From assembly GCA_965250215.1 (NCBI GenBank), contig CBDFNN010000004.1, positions 620,001 to 684,000 of the forward strand: a stretch of DNA of 64,000 nucleotides, in the 5' to 3' direction. The translations under genes and the position numbers were made by a program. The stretch comes from CBDFNN01 sp965250215. Its GTDB lineage: Bacteria; Bacteroidota; Rhodothermia; Rhodothermales; DATKEJ01. This document shows, piece after piece, positions 1 through 9,044 of this stretch; within the stretch, counting starts at the first letter, position 1; each line of letters starts with the position of its first letter. The notes under the pieces are model-generated. The model had not been told where the DNA came from. It did no database searches and saw only the letters and a program-made list of their open reading frames with translations.

Positions 1-595
1 CCTGTATGTCGACGGCTAATGTATTTAATTGACTCGATCCACTCTCTTCGGAAAAGGACATCACAGCTTCGTGAGCGGTCCAAGGTAGGAGGGTAGAAGT
101 CTCCGCGCCTGTCCGACGTTTTACTAAAAATTCGCCACCTTGTCGAATCAAAAAGTAGTCATAGCTAACCGAATCCGAGTCAAGGTCTTGTCCGCCGATA
201 AATATTCCGAATGACTCTCGACGCTCTCCTGGATCGAAAAGATGAATCGCAGTCTCCGCCTCATACTCGCCTTCGCCCATCAGGCCTGGGTGATGAAATA
301 TTGCGGCTGGTCGGGTGGTAATGTGCCAACCTGGGGTCATATTGACAAAGAAAATACCATTCGTTGAGTCTCCTTCCGCGTGGACATTCAGGGTCTCATC
401 TGCATTGTCTAGATAAACGTTCCATCCCTCCGGAACAGTCCCATTTTCGTTGATGGGCTCAAGGGGGTTTGGGGCGGACAAAACTAGATCTTCTGCAATC
501 TGACTTTGGTCTTCATCGAGCTTATTCTCATAGGTATCGTCCCCGGTACATGAGCAGAATATCAATAATATGACTGATAGACAGGTAGTTTTCAT
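1..595 (-). CDS. Lipoprotein of unknown function, C-terminus cut by window edge
   Basis: An open frame runs from an ATG at 593-595 on the minus strand to the window edge with no stop, so at least 198 residues are present and the C-terminus is missing. The protein starts MKTTCLSVILLIFCSC, a lipoprotein signal peptide with the lipid-anchored cysteine at about residue 14-16. An acidic linker follows, then a region rich in beta-type and aromatic residues (TPGWHITTRPAAIFHHP, GIFIGGQDLDSD, YFLIRQGGEF). The pattern suggests a beta-sandwich, perhaps of the concanavalin/LamG kind, but that is a guess and I do not recognise the family. It diverges from the MscS gene across a 135-bp gap. The lipoprotein call is fairly secure; the role is unknown. 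Confidence 0.7.
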   Translation of the reverse strand, partial: MKTTCLSVILLIFCSCTGDDTYENKLDEDQSQIAEDLVLSAPNPLEPINENGTVPEGWNVYLDNADETLNVHAEGDSTNGIFFVNMTPGWHITTRPAAIFHHPGLMGEGEYEAETAIHLFDPGERRESFGIFIGGQDLDSDSVSYDYFLIRQGGEFLVKRRTGAETSTLLPWTAHEAVMSFSEESGSSQLNTLAVDIQ

Positions 596-730
596 TGCGG
601 CTTTGGTTTCTGAGGTGAGAGATGCTTGTGAAATGTTGTCTTCTTCTCAACTTGTGCTTCCAGCGCTGTCATTTCACTTATAAAGGTCATAATATATATT
701 CCCTGACCTTAAAGCCAAGAAAGACGACGA

Positions 731-1558
731 ATGGATCCCAAAAACGATATTCAAGGAATTATAGAAAGCATCAAGGCTACCTTCGCCGACTTTGGTCTGC
801 AAGTCTTGAGTGCCATAGGAATCATCATCGTAGGATTCTGGCTTGCCAAAAAGATTGCGAGTTTGGCCCAGAGGGGTTTCAAACGAGTTGAGCTTGACGA
901 GACCTTACGTCGCTTTTTTAAAAACATAATCTATTATGCGATGATCATCTTCGTGATCATTGCCGCACTTGGAGCCATTGGTATCAACACCAATTCCTTT
1001 TTAGCTGTACTAGGTGCTGCCGGCCTCGCCGTGGGTCTGGCCATGGAAGGCTCCTTGTCGAATTTTGCAGCGGGCGTGAATATCATCCTTTTCCGTCCAC
1101 TCCGAGTTGAGGATTGGGTAGAGGTAGACGAAAATTTCGGCAGGGTCGACAAACTAGGTATGCTACACACCATATTAGTTACCCTAGACAATGAGACTAT
1201 CATCATCCCCAATACAGAAATCACCGGGAATATTTTCACAAACTACTCAACACAAGGCTGGGTACGAGTTGAACTGCCTCTAATGGTTTCTCACAATGCA
1301 GATTTCAAAGCAGTCAAGGCCCTCATGTTCGATTCTGTTGAGCAAGCTAAAATGCTCTTGAAGGAGCCGGCTCCGGAAGTCCAGATCCTTGACATCGATG
1401 AGAAAGGCCTCAAGCTCCAACTGGAGGTAACGGTAGAGCCAAAGGATCGAGAGGATGCATTGTTTGAACTAGCAGATATTGTAAAGACGGCATTAGATCG
1501 GGAGGGAATCGAAATGCCGCATCGATATTTGGATGTGAAACTCCACCAAGAATCTTAG
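731..1558 (+). CDS. Small-conductance mechanosensitive channel, MscS family
   Basis: This 275-residue inner-membrane protein is a compact MscS-type channel, which opens under membrane tension to release solutes during hypo-osmotic shock. Two hydrophobic helices lie near residues 19-40 and 63-84. They are followed by the diagnostic pore helix and start of the beta domain (GAAGLAVGLAMEGSLSNFAA, about 93-112, then LFRPLRVEDWVEV). The soluble part carries the family's usual IIIPNTEITGN. Length matches E. coli MscS (286). The start is the ATG after a purine-rich AAGAAAGACGACGA stretch. An overlapping frame at 622-891 is a shadow. The stop lies 84 bp before the dehydrogenase start used here. Family assignment is secure; which ions or solutes pass cannot be told. 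Confidence 0.93.
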   Translation: MDPKNDIQGIIESIKATFADFGLQVLSAIGIIIVGFWLAKKIASLAQRGFKRVELDETLRRFFKNIIYYAMIIFVIIAALGAIGINTNSFLAVLGAAGLAVGLAMEGSLSNFAAGVNIILFRPLRVEDWVEVDENFGRVDKLGMLHTILVTLDNETIIIPNTEITGNIFTNYSTQGWVRVELPLMVSHNADFKAVKALMFDSVEQAKMLLKEPAPEVQILDIDEKGLKLQLEVTVEPKDREDALFELADIVKTALDREGIEMPHRYLDVKLHQES

Positions 1559-1642
1559 ACCCAAGTGGTGGACTCAAGTTTGAATCCATCGTGCAATTCG
1601 GAGAATAAACTTAATTATTTCGCAACGATAAACAACAGGAAC

Positions 1643-3766
1643 ATGCGCCGCCACTTTCTCACCTACTTACTCATTCCAAGCATTTTTCTGCTGATTTCTT
1701 GTTCTACACCATCGGCACCGCCGATGAGCGCTGGCGAAAACTGGTCCTCCTATTTGGGTCATCCGACGAGCAGTCAGTTCTCCTCGCTAGATCAGATCAA
1801 TAAATCAAATGTCACCCAGCTTGAAGTTGCGTGGACCTATGTTACTGGCGATAGCGCGATGTATCAGAATAACAATCTGATAATCGACGGCATCCTATTC
1901 ACAGCGACCCCTACACGAAAGGTAATGGCTGTAAACGCTGCAACAGGTAAACACATCTGGACCTTCGATGCAGAAATCATTCATCCAGGAAAAGTTAGGA
2001 CTCAACAGAGAGGAACGATGTATTGGGAGGAGGGTGAGAACAAGAGACTCTTTTCTCCCAGAGGAAGCTATCTCTATTCTCTTGATGCCAAAACTGGACA
2101 GCTCGACACTGCGTTTGGAGAGGGTGGCTTCATTCATCTAGGAGATGGAATGGATGTCGAAGGAAGACCGAATGTCGGACTCAATACACCTGGGTATATC
2201 TACAAGGACAAGATCATTATTGGTGCCAATGTTGCGGAGAACGTACCCGGCGCCGTTCGAGCTTTTGATGTAAGGACCGGAGAGCGCAAGTGGATTTTTC
2301 ATACGCTTCCTAGGCCAGGTGAATTTGGATCAGAAACCTGGCCGGAGGGATATCTCGAGAAGACAGGGGGTGCTTCGGACTGGTCTGGTCTGGCCATCGA
2401 CACGGAAAGAGGTATTGTGTACAGCTCTACGGAAACGGCTGGACCAGATTTCTACGGCGGCGATCGCTATGGAGAAAATTTGTTTGCTAATTCCCTCATC
2501 GCTCTCGACGCTAATACGGGTGAGCGACTCTGGCATTTCCAATTGGTTCATCATGATTTGTGGGACATGGATAATCCCGCACCGCCAAATTTGATGACGG
2601 TCAAGCATGATGGAAAGATGGTCGACATTGTGGTCCAAGGGACCAAGCGCGGTCTGCTCTACGCTTTCAATAGAGTGACGGGAGAACCGCTGTGGCCAAT
2701 AGAGGAGCGACCAGCACCACAATCGGAAATCCCAGGAGTCAAATCTTGGCCCACTCAGCCCTTCCCAACGAAGCCAGAACCACTTACACGTCAGCTTTAC
2801 ACGGCAGATGATATCTCGAATATCTCACCCGAGGCTGCGCAACTGAGCAAGGATATTTTCGAGCAAGTTGGCAGTGCCGGATCTTTACCGGCACCTAGTT
2901 TGGAGCCTACTATTATTTTCCCCGGCTTCGATGGCGGGATGGAGTGGGGTGGAGCCGCCGCTGATCCTGACGGCATTCTCTACGTCAACGTCAGCGAGAT
3001 GCCCTGGTACTATCAACTAGTACAAACAAAAAAGGAAGGCGGCGAAGATTACTCAGCGGGCGAACGTGTGTACAGAGTTCATTGCGCATCATGCCATGGT
3101 CTTGACAGAGCTGGTAGCGCCGGGGGAGAATTTCCGTCGCTGATTGACATCGGGTCTAGGAAGAGTAAGGGCGAGGTGATGACGACTCTCAAAACTGGAG
3201 CAGGACGTATGCCGGCCTTCGATCAGCTAAGCGACTCCAGATTGACCGCGATACAAGGCTTCCTCTTCGGAGACGAGAGCGATTCTAGTCTACATCCATC
3301 GAATTTCGCCTACGGCAATGAAGCACGAGAAACAGAGCAACCCTATGTCTTCCGAGGTTTTCATCGAGTGACAGATCAAGAAGGCTATCCAGCCATCAAG
3401 CCACCCTGGGGTAGCTTGAAAGCCGTCGACATGAATTCAGGTGAGATTAAATGGTCTGTTCCACTTGGTGAATTTCCCGAGCTGACTGCCCGTGGCATCG
3501 CTGTTACCGGTCAAGAGAATTACGGTGGACCTGTCGTGACAGCAGGCGGCCTAGTTTTCATTTCGGCCACGAAGGACAACAAAATGAGAGCCTTCGACAA
3601 AGATACCGGCGAGCAACTTTGGGAAGCTGATCTACCTTTCGACGGTAACTCGACGCCAAGTATCTACATGGTCGATGGCAAACAGTATGTCGTTATCTCA
3701 GCCGGGGGTGCGAAGATCCAGCGACCCAAAGGCGGACACATCGTGGCCTTCGCTCTTCCCGAGTGA
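1643..3766 (+). CDS. PQQ-dependent dehydrogenase lipoprotein with internal haem c site
   Basis: This is a quinoprotein dehydrogenase with an eight-bladed propeller (glucose/alcohol type). It oxidises a sugar or alcohol in the periplasm using pyrroloquinoline quinone. I start it at the ATG at 1643 (707 residues), because MRRHFLTYLLIPSIFLLISC is then a complete lipoprotein signal; the frame stays open upstream to a GTG at 1565. Propeller repeats such as LDAKTGQ, FDVRTGERKW, LDANTGERLW and FDKDTGEQLW recur along the protein. A single CASCHG motif (residues about 481-486) inserted before the last blades should bind one haem c, giving an internal electron route to the respiratory chain. It ends with the usual KPKGGHIVAFALP-like tail. 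No PQQ biosynthesis genes lie nearby. The substrate is not predictable. Confidence 0.88.
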   Translation: MRRHFLTYLLIPSIFLLISCSTPSAPPMSAGENWSSYLGHPTSSQFSSLDQINKSNVTQLEVAWTYVTGDSAMYQNNNLIIDGILFTATPTRKVMAVNAATGKHIWTFDAEIIHPGKVRTQQRGTMYWEEGENKRLFSPRGSYLYSLDAKTGQLDTAFGEGGFIHLGDGMDVEGRPNVGLNTPGYIYKDKIIIGANVAENVPGAVRAFDVRTGERKWIFHTLPRPGEFGSETWPEGYLEKTGGASDWSGLAIDTERGIVYSSTETAGPDFYGGDRYGENLFANSLIALDANTGERLWHFQLVHHDLWDMDNPAPPNLMTVKHDGKMVDIVVQGTKRGLLYAFNRVTGEPLWPIEERPAPQSEIPGVKSWPTQPFPTKPEPLTRQLYTADDISNISPEAAQLSKDIFEQVGSAGSLPAPSLEPTIIFPGFDGGMEWGGAAADPDGILYVNVSEMPWYYQLVQTKKEGGEDYSAGERVYRVHCASCHGLDRAGSAGGEFPSLIDIGSRKSKGEVMTTLKTGAGRMPAFDQLSDSRLTAIQGFLFGDESDSSLHPSNFAYGNEARETEQPYVFRGFHRVTDQEGYPAIKPPWGSLKAVDMNSGEIKWSVPLGEFPELTARGIAVTGQENYGGPVVTAGGLVFISATKDNKMRAFDKDTGEQLWEADLPFDGNSTPSIYMVDGKQYVVISAGGAKIQRPKGGHIVAFALPE

Positions 3767-3808
3767 AGATTGTAGGATGAATGATCAGCCAACGTATTGG
3801 AAAATACC

Positions 3809-5671
3809 TTAGATCAAATGTCGTGTCTCGAGATATTCTGTCAATTCAGACACAGAACTTGAAATAGTTTCGTTCTCATTGCCAAGAACGATCTCGGCTT
3901 TGATTGGAGCCTCATATGCTGAAGAGACGCCAGTGAATTCGACTATTTCACCAGCGAGGGCTTTTTTGTAAAGGCCTTTCGGATCCCTTTCAATGCAAAT
4001 TGAAAGAGGAGTGTTCACAAATACCTCTATGAATGAGCCCTCAGGAAATAGTGACCTGACAAAGTCTCGATCGGTTTGGAATGGGGATATAAAAGTACAT
4101 ATGACTATCGAGCCTTGTTCATAAAAAAGCCGACTTACCTCTCCAACCCGTCTAATATTCTCGCTTCTCTCCGATGCTGAAAACCCAAGGTCAACGCTTA
4201 ATCCATGTCGGATATGATCCCCGTCCAGCAACATCGTTTTTGCGCCCGCCTCAAACAACTTTTCCTCCAGAGCTCGTCCAATGCTAGACTTTCCGGATCC
4301 AGAATAACCTGTCAGCCAGAGAACAGCGGCTTTGTGACTTTGCTTCGCTTCTCTTCGATCTCTACTAATATTTAAACCTTCCCGGATCGGGGCAAACGAC
4401 TTCTCGCTCCAGGAAGACTCTCTACCAAATGGTTCAGCACCTTTCGCTCTGCCTCTAATCATTCCAGCGGCAACAGTTGCATTAGTGGCGGGGTCAATCA
4501 GGATAAATGAGCCCATTGGAGGATTTAGTTTATAGGGGTCAATGAAGAGTGGGAGTGAACTAGTTAGCTCTACTCGGCCGATATCGTTCAGACCGAGTTG
4601 AGCAGAATTTTCCCGATGTAGCGTGTCTACATTCATCCGATAGATGACTCTAGAAATGAAGACTCGAGCAAGTCTTGTTCCGAGTTGTATCAGGTACTTT
4701 TTGGACAAGCTCATTTCCTCGTCATTCATCCAGCACAAATCGGCATCGATTCCATTTGAGATACTGGGGAGGTTTCTTGAGCGGACAATCATGTCACCTC
4801 GGCTAACATCGAGTTCGTCCACAAGGGTTATAGTGACAGAATCACCTGCGACCGCTTTTTCTAATTCTCCGTCAAAGGTCACAATGGACTTAATTTTCGA
4901 TTTCTTCCTCGATGGAAGAACCATGACTTCTTGGCCAAGAGAAATCGTACCCGAAACCACCTGTCCGCTGAACCCGCGGAAGTCAGGATGAGGTCTGTTT
5001 ACTAGTTGAACCGGAAATCTGAAATCGATCGAATTCCATCGTCCGCTAACACTCACCGTTTCAAGGTGATTTAAGAGAGGACCACCGGCATACCAGGGCA
5101 TTCGTTCACTCCGATCAACTACATTGTCTCCCTCGAGGGCGGATATGGGGATGAAGACTACGTTTTGGATATCAAGCTGGGACAAGAAGTGGCTGTATTC
5201 TTCAACGATCCTGTTGTAGGGCTTCTCGTCAAAGCCAAGCAAATCCATTTTGTTGATGGCGACCAAGAGGTGTTGTATTCCAAGCAAGGACGAAATGAAT
5301 GCATGTCGCTTGGACTGAGTCAATACTCCATTTCGCACATCGATCAAGATGATGGCAAGGTCTGCGGTTGAAGCACCGGTTACCATGTTTCGTGTGTACT
5401 GATCATGACCGGGTGTATCGGCGATGATGAATTTTCTTTTTGGAGTTGAGAAGTAGCGGTAGGCGACGTCAATCGTGATTCCTTGTTCTCGCTCAGCACG
5501 AAGACCATCTGTAAAAAAAGCCAAATCAATTTCTCCTTGTGACTTGCTGCTTCTTTCTATTGCGGCGTATTGATCATCCATAATCGACTTCGAATCATAA
5601 AGAAGTCGACCAATTAGCGTGCTCTTTCCGTCGTCCACGCTGCCAGCCGTTGTAAATCGAAGTAAATCCAT
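3809..5671 (-). CDS. cysNC: Bifunctional sulfate adenylyltransferase large subunit / APS kinase (CysNC)
   Basis: This is a fused enzyme for sulfate activation. The N-terminal GTPase (CysN) works with CysD to form adenosine phosphosulfate; the C-terminal APS kinase (CysC) makes PAPS. GTPase motifs are clear: AGSVDDGKS (P-loop), DTPGH and NKMD. The kinase P-loop is GYSGSGKSS, followed by LLDGDHIRHGL. I start at the ATG at 5669-5671 (620 residues, MDLLRFTTAG), the typical CysN beginning, about 20 nt after the cysD stop. A longer frame reaches 5794 but would overlap cysD. The order cysD-cysNC fits one minus-strand transcript. No APS/PAPS reductase or sulfite reductase is in the window, so whether PAPS feeds assimilation or sulfation is open. 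Confidence 0.95.
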   Translation of the reverse strand: MDLLRFTTAGSVDDGKSTLIGRLLYDSKSIMDDQYAAIERSSKSQGEIDLAFFTDGLRAEREQGITIDVAYRYFSTPKRKFIIADTPGHDQYTRNMVTGASTADLAIILIDVRNGVLTQSKRHAFISSLLGIQHLLVAINKMDLLGFDEKPYNRIVEEYSHFLSQLDIQNVVFIPISALEGDNVVDRSERMPWYAGGPLLNHLETVSVSGRWNSIDFRFPVQLVNRPHPDFRGFSGQVVSGTISLGQEVMVLPSRKKSKIKSIVTFDGELEKAVAGDSVTITLVDELDVSRGDMIVRSRNLPSISNGIDADLCWMNDEEMSLSKKYLIQLGTRLARVFISRVIYRMNVDTLHRENSAQLGLNDIGRVELTSSLPLFIDPYKLNPPMGSFILIDPATNATVAAGMIRGRAKGAEPFGRESSWSEKSFAPIREGLNISRDRREAKQSHKAAVLWLTGYSGSGKSSIGRALEEKLFEAGAKTMLLDGDHIRHGLSVDLGFSASERSENIRRVGEVSRLFYEQGSIVICTFISPFQTDRDFVRSLFPEGSFIEVFVNTPLSICIERDPKGLYKKALAGEIVEFTGVSSAYEAPIKAEIVLGNENETISSSVSELTEYLETRHLI

Positions 5672-5690
5672 TTCGACAAAAGTGGTGTCC

Positions 5691-6590
5691 CTAGAAATAT
5701 CCGGCTGTCTTCCGATCTTCCATAGCGGTCTCTGATGCTTGGTCATCCACTCTTCCTCCTCGCTCCGTGAATCGAGAGATGGCAAGTTCGGCAATTATCA
5801 TTTCGAGATTCGTTGCATCAGACTCAATGGCACCAGTGCAAGTCAGGTCTCCCACAGTTCTGAATCTAATTTGCTTCTCCTCATAGCTTTCTCCATCGAG
5901 AAGGGTGATGAAATTGGATTTTGCCAACAAGATTCCGTCGCGATTGACAACTGTTCTCTTGTGCGAGAAGTAAATACTTGGCAGCTCCAATTTTTCCTCT
6001 TTTATATAGGTCCATACATCTAGCTCCGTCCAGTTGCTGATCGGAAAGGTTCTGAAGTGCTCTCCTTTCAGTTTTCGTCCGTTGTAGAGATTCCAGAGCT
6101 CCGGCCTTTGATTTTTTGGATTCCATTGACCAAAGCGATCCCGATGAGAGAAGAAGCGTTCTTTGGCCCGGGCTTTCTCTTCGTCTCTTCTTGCGCCACC
6201 AATCGCCACGTCGAATTTGAATTCCTCGAGCCCGTCTAGAAGCGTGATTATCTGGTTCTTATTTCGACTGGGATTTGGGCCTGATTCCTCAACGGCTCTT
6301 CCTTTATCAATTGAGTCTTTAACCATTCTCACGATTAGCTTCGCTCCAATTTCGTCCACGAATCGGTCGCGGAATATGATCGTCTCATCGAAGTTGTGAC
6401 CTGTATCAACATGCAAAAGGGGGAAGGGGATGGGTCCCGGAAAAAACGCCTTTCTCGCAAGGTGGGTCATCAAAATGGAATCCTTGCCTCCAGAAAAAAG
6501 CAACACGGGTTTCTCAAATTGAGCCATCACCTCTCGCATAAGGTATATTGCTTCAGACTCTAGATACTTGAGATGCTTAGAAAGCTCCAT
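5691..6590 (-). CDS. cysD: Sulfate adenylyltransferase small subunit CysD
   Basis: This 299-residue protein is the catalytic small subunit of ATP sulfurylase, which joins sulfate to ATP with the CysN GTPase. It belongs to the PP-loop ATP pyrophosphatase superfamily; the loop is SGGKDS near residue 34. Other family blocks include LLHVDTGHNFDET, GGARRDEEKARAKER and FPISNWTELDVW. The C-terminus (GGRVDDQASETAMEDRK) is typical of CysD. Length is normal. It begins with the ATG at 6588-6590 and has no clear Shine-Dalgarno. It is first in the cysD-cysNC pair and diverges from the PLP enzyme at 6765. Confidence 0.96.
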   Translation of the reverse strand: MELSKHLKYLESEAIYLMREVMAQFEKPVLLFSGGKDSILMTHLARKAFFPGPIPFPLLHVDTGHNFDETIIFRDRFVDEIGAKLIVRMVKDSIDKGRAVEESGPNPSRNKNQIITLLDGLEEFKFDVAIGGARRDEEKARAKERFFSHRDRFGQWNPKNQRPELWNLYNGRKLKGEHFRTFPISNWTELDVWTYIKEEKLELPSIYFSHKRTVVNRDGILLAKSNFITLLDGESYEEKQIRFRTVGDLTCTGAIESDATNLEMIIAELAISRFTERGGRVDDQASETAMEDRKTAGYF

Positions 6591-6764
6591 GAATGTAGTT
6601 ATGGCTTGTTCTGAATTTTAACGAAGCATTTGAGTACACTTTTTCCGGTCTTTAATACCTTCTTACCCGAACGATTGCTGGAGCATGTTCCAATATATCC
6701 AAAATTACTCCTCCTGAACTATGATTCTTGATACCTGTCTCACCCAGGGGTGCACTCACGACCA

Positions 6765-7835
6765 ATGACTAATGACCAAGAATTAAAAACCAACGATCGG
6801 GCCTTTCGATCTAGCCCAAAACGTCCACTAGCCCTCCTCAAAGACTGTCCGGTTTACGAGCCGACGCCCCTTGTAAGTTTGCCAAGACTGGCCAAGGAGT
6901 TGGAAATATCGTCCTTGCATGTCAAGGACGAATCGACAAGAATGCGATTGGGAAGTTTCAAGGCCTTGGGTGGAGTGTTTGCGATAGCACAGTTGGTGTG
7001 CGATGGATCAGGACAGGAAGACCCTCTGAGTGAAAAGGCAAGAAGCCACGCTTCAGAGATAATCTTCGTGACCGCCAGCGCAGGTAATCACGGAATGTCC
7101 GTGGCGGCAGGAGCTAGACTTTTTGGCTCCAAAGCGATCGTAATTTTACCTCAGGATGCATCAGATCTTTTTGCCGAAAAAATTCTCGCCTTGGGAGCAG
7201 AAGTGCATCGGGGCAGGACCTACGATGAATGTGTGGCCGATGCCATAGTCCTTGCTGAGGAAAAAAACATGACTCTTCTGGCAGATGGATCCTGGCCAGG
7301 ATATGTAGAACGGCCCGCTCTGATCATGGAGGGCTATACCGTTCTCGCTGAAGAATGTAGAGCGCAATTCGAGGCGCATGAAAGCTGGCCCACTCATGTA
7401 TATCTCCAGGCCGGTGTCGGTGGAATGGCCGCAGCAGTGGCAGCTCATATTCGGACGGAATGGGACAAGCAAGCACATATTACCGTTGTAGAGCCTGAGT
7501 TTGCTCCTTGCTTAAAAATGAGTATCGAGGAAGGCCGCTTGGTCCATGTAGACGGCCCTGTGTCAAACATGGGGAGACTGGATTGTAAAGAGGCATCACT
7601 AATCGCATTTGAATCACTTCGCCACGATGCTGACAGCTTTACCCTCATTTCGGATGAGGAAGCTATTGAAGCCCTTGAGATGTGGAAGGGTTATGGTTTG
7701 AAAACGACGCCAAGCGGAGCAGCAGGCCTCGCCGCTCTTATCAAAGAGAGACCAGGGGCCGATAGCCGTTGCCTGCTTGTCATGTCGGAAGGATCGATAG
7801 ATGATCTTAATATCATTAAGGGAAATCTCTCCTAA
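6765..7835 (+). CDS. PLP-dependent lyase, diaminopropionate ammonia-lyase-like
   Basis: A fold-type II PLP enzyme of the threonine dehydratase group, 356 residues from the ATG at 6765. The pyridoxal lysine lies in GSFKALGG (about residue 66), followed by the phosphate-binding block ASAGNHGMSVA and the glycine-rich QAGVGGMAAAVAAH. The wording DGSWPGYVERP and PTHVYLQAGVG is closest to diaminopropionate ammonia-lyase (DpaL/YgeX), which turns 2,3-diaminopropionate into pyruvate and ammonia; related threonine or serine deaminases remain possible. A GTG at 6750 is an alternative in-frame start. The first codons lie in a repeat word (AATGACTAATGACCAAGAA) that also occurs just after the stop codon, so the true N-terminus is uncertain. 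It stands alone between cysD and the ABC cluster. Confidence 0.75.
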   Translation: MTNDQELKTNDRAFRSSPKRPLALLKDCPVYEPTPLVSLPRLAKELEISSLHVKDESTRMRLGSFKALGGVFAIAQLVCDGSGQEDPLSEKARSHASEIIFVTASAGNHGMSVAAGARLFGSKAIVILPQDASDLFAEKILALGAEVHRGRTYDECVADAIVLAEEKNMTLLADGSWPGYVERPALIMEGYTVLAEECRAQFEAHESWPTHVYLQAGVGGMAAAVAAHIRTEWDKQAHITVVEPEFAPCLKMSIEEGRLVHVDGPVSNMGRLDCKEASLIAFESLRHDADSFTLISDEEAIEALEMWKGYGLKTTPSGAAGLAALIKERPGADSRCLLVMSEGSIDDLNIIKGNLS

Positions 7836-7899
7836 TGACTAAAGACTAATGACCAAGAACCAATAACCAATAACCAATAACCAAATAACCAAGGACCAT
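7834..7899. repeat. Low-complexity AACC/GACC word repeat
   Basis: Between the convergent PLP enzyme and ABC permease genes lies a string of related words: TAATGACTAAAGACTAATG, then ACCAAGAACC, then CCAATAA repeated about three times (7-bp period), ending CCAAGGACC. The strand is almost free of G runs. The same words recur near 6765, 20560, 25365, 41980 and, on the other strand, 55270. Confidence 0.8.
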
Positions 7900-7904
7900 A
7901 TTTT

Positions 7905-9044
7905 TTAGTCTAAAGTCCTGCGATATCGTGCCATGGCAACCCCGGTTACTACGGCGGTTATTAGGCACATGGCCAGCAGGGGCGACTGGATGTTCATTAT
8001 GTTGGCGCCTTTAAGCATGACACCTCGAATCAGACGCAAGAAATGTGTTAGAGGGAGTGCCTCTCCAATAGTCTGAGCCCAGCTGGGCATCCCGCGGAAA
8101 GGAAACATAAATCCAGAAAGAAGAATCGACGGTAGGAAAAAGAAGAAGGTAAGCTGCATGGCCTGCATCTGAGACTTTGCGATGGTCGAAAAAGTGAATC
8201 CGATGGCCAGATTTGTTAGAACAAAAATCCCGACGCCAAGAAGTAGCAGCCATAGTGATCCAACGAAAGGAACCTCGAAAAGGAAACGAGCTGCCAATAG
8301 GATGACAAGCGTCTGGGTAGCACCCACGGCGACGTAGGGTAAGATCTTTCCAATCATCACTTCGAGTGGTCTCGCCGGCATGGCCAATAAGTTTTCCAAG
8401 GTCCCTCTCTCTGATTCCCGGGTCATAGCCATTCCAGTAATCATGACCAAGGTCATCGTAAGTATTACTCCGAGCAATCCAGGAACGATGTTGTATTGCG
8501 TCAGGCCTTCTGCGTTATATTTTCTGTGGACGATCAATTCATAGGGTGCGGGGCTTGCATTGAGGTATCGAAGGCTTCCTTTAGCATGACGACGCAATGC
8601 CCGAGAGAAAATGGCGTTGGCTTGAACGATGGCTGTGGAAGATGCCGCGGGATCAGAAGCGTCGGCTTCAATGAGTATTTGAGGCCGATCACCGCGAATA
8701 AGCTGTCTCGTAAATCCTGACGGGAAAGTTACTACAAAGGCTACTTTGCCAGAAGCTAACAACTCCTGTCCCTCATCTGGATGATCAATTCGTTTAACAA
8801 AATCGAAATAATCGGACGTCTCCAATCCCTGGAGAAGACTACGAACGATTGGTGTCTGCTCCTCCAGTAAGACGGCCGTCGGGAGATGCTTTGGATCTGT
8901 GTTGATTGCGTATCCAAAAAGAACTAATTGTACAATGGGGATGGCAAACATCATGGCAAAGGTGAGCCGGTCCCTTCGCATTTGGACGACCTCTTTGATA
9001 AAGACGGCAGCAATACGTGATAGGGAAAAATTCTTCATGCTCAT
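7905..9044 (-). CDS. ABC-2 type exporter permease
   Basis: A 379-residue membrane permease of the ABC-2 (YhhJ/YbhR-like) group. One helix lies near residues 23-45 (LTFAMMFAIPIVQLVLFGYA). A large extracytoplasmic loop follows to about residue 185, then five C-terminal helices including LLGVILTMTLVMITGMAM. The signature TRESERGTLENLLAMPARPLEVMIGKI sits between helices 2 and 3 and is diagnostic. It overlaps the upstream ATPase gene by 4 bp (ATGA-type coupling), so the two are translated together. With the ATPase and the HlyD-type lipoprotein it should form an exporter; the cargo is unknown. Only one permease is present, so it probably homodimerises, although related systems often have two permeases. 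Confidence 0.9.
   Translation of the reverse strand: MSMKNFSLSRIAAVFIKEVVQMRRDRLTFAMMFAIPIVQLVLFGYAINTDPKHLPTAVLLEEQTPIVRSLLQGLETSDYFDFVKRIDHPDEGQELLASGKVAFVVTFPSGFTRQLIRGDRPQILIEADASDPAASSTAIVQANAIFSRALRRHAKGSLRYLNASPAPYELIVHRKYNAEGLTQYNIVPGLLGVILTMTLVMITGMAMTRESERGTLENLLAMPARPLEVMIGKILPYVAVGATQTLVILLAARFLFEVPFVGSLWLLLLGVGIFVLTNLAIGFTFSTIAKSQMQAMQLTFFFFLPSILLSGFMFPFRGMPSWAQTIGEALPLTHFLRLIRGVMLKGANIMNIQSPLLAMCLITAVVTGVAMARYRRTLD

Noticed and set aside
5672..5794. Longer N-terminus for CysNC
   Set aside because: It would overlap cysD by about 100 bp and encode non-family sequence; the ATG at 5669-5671 gives the usual CysN start.
7834..7899. CRISPR-like array
   Set aside because: The units are 7 bp with no spacers; no cas gene is in the window. 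This applies to all the word repeats here.
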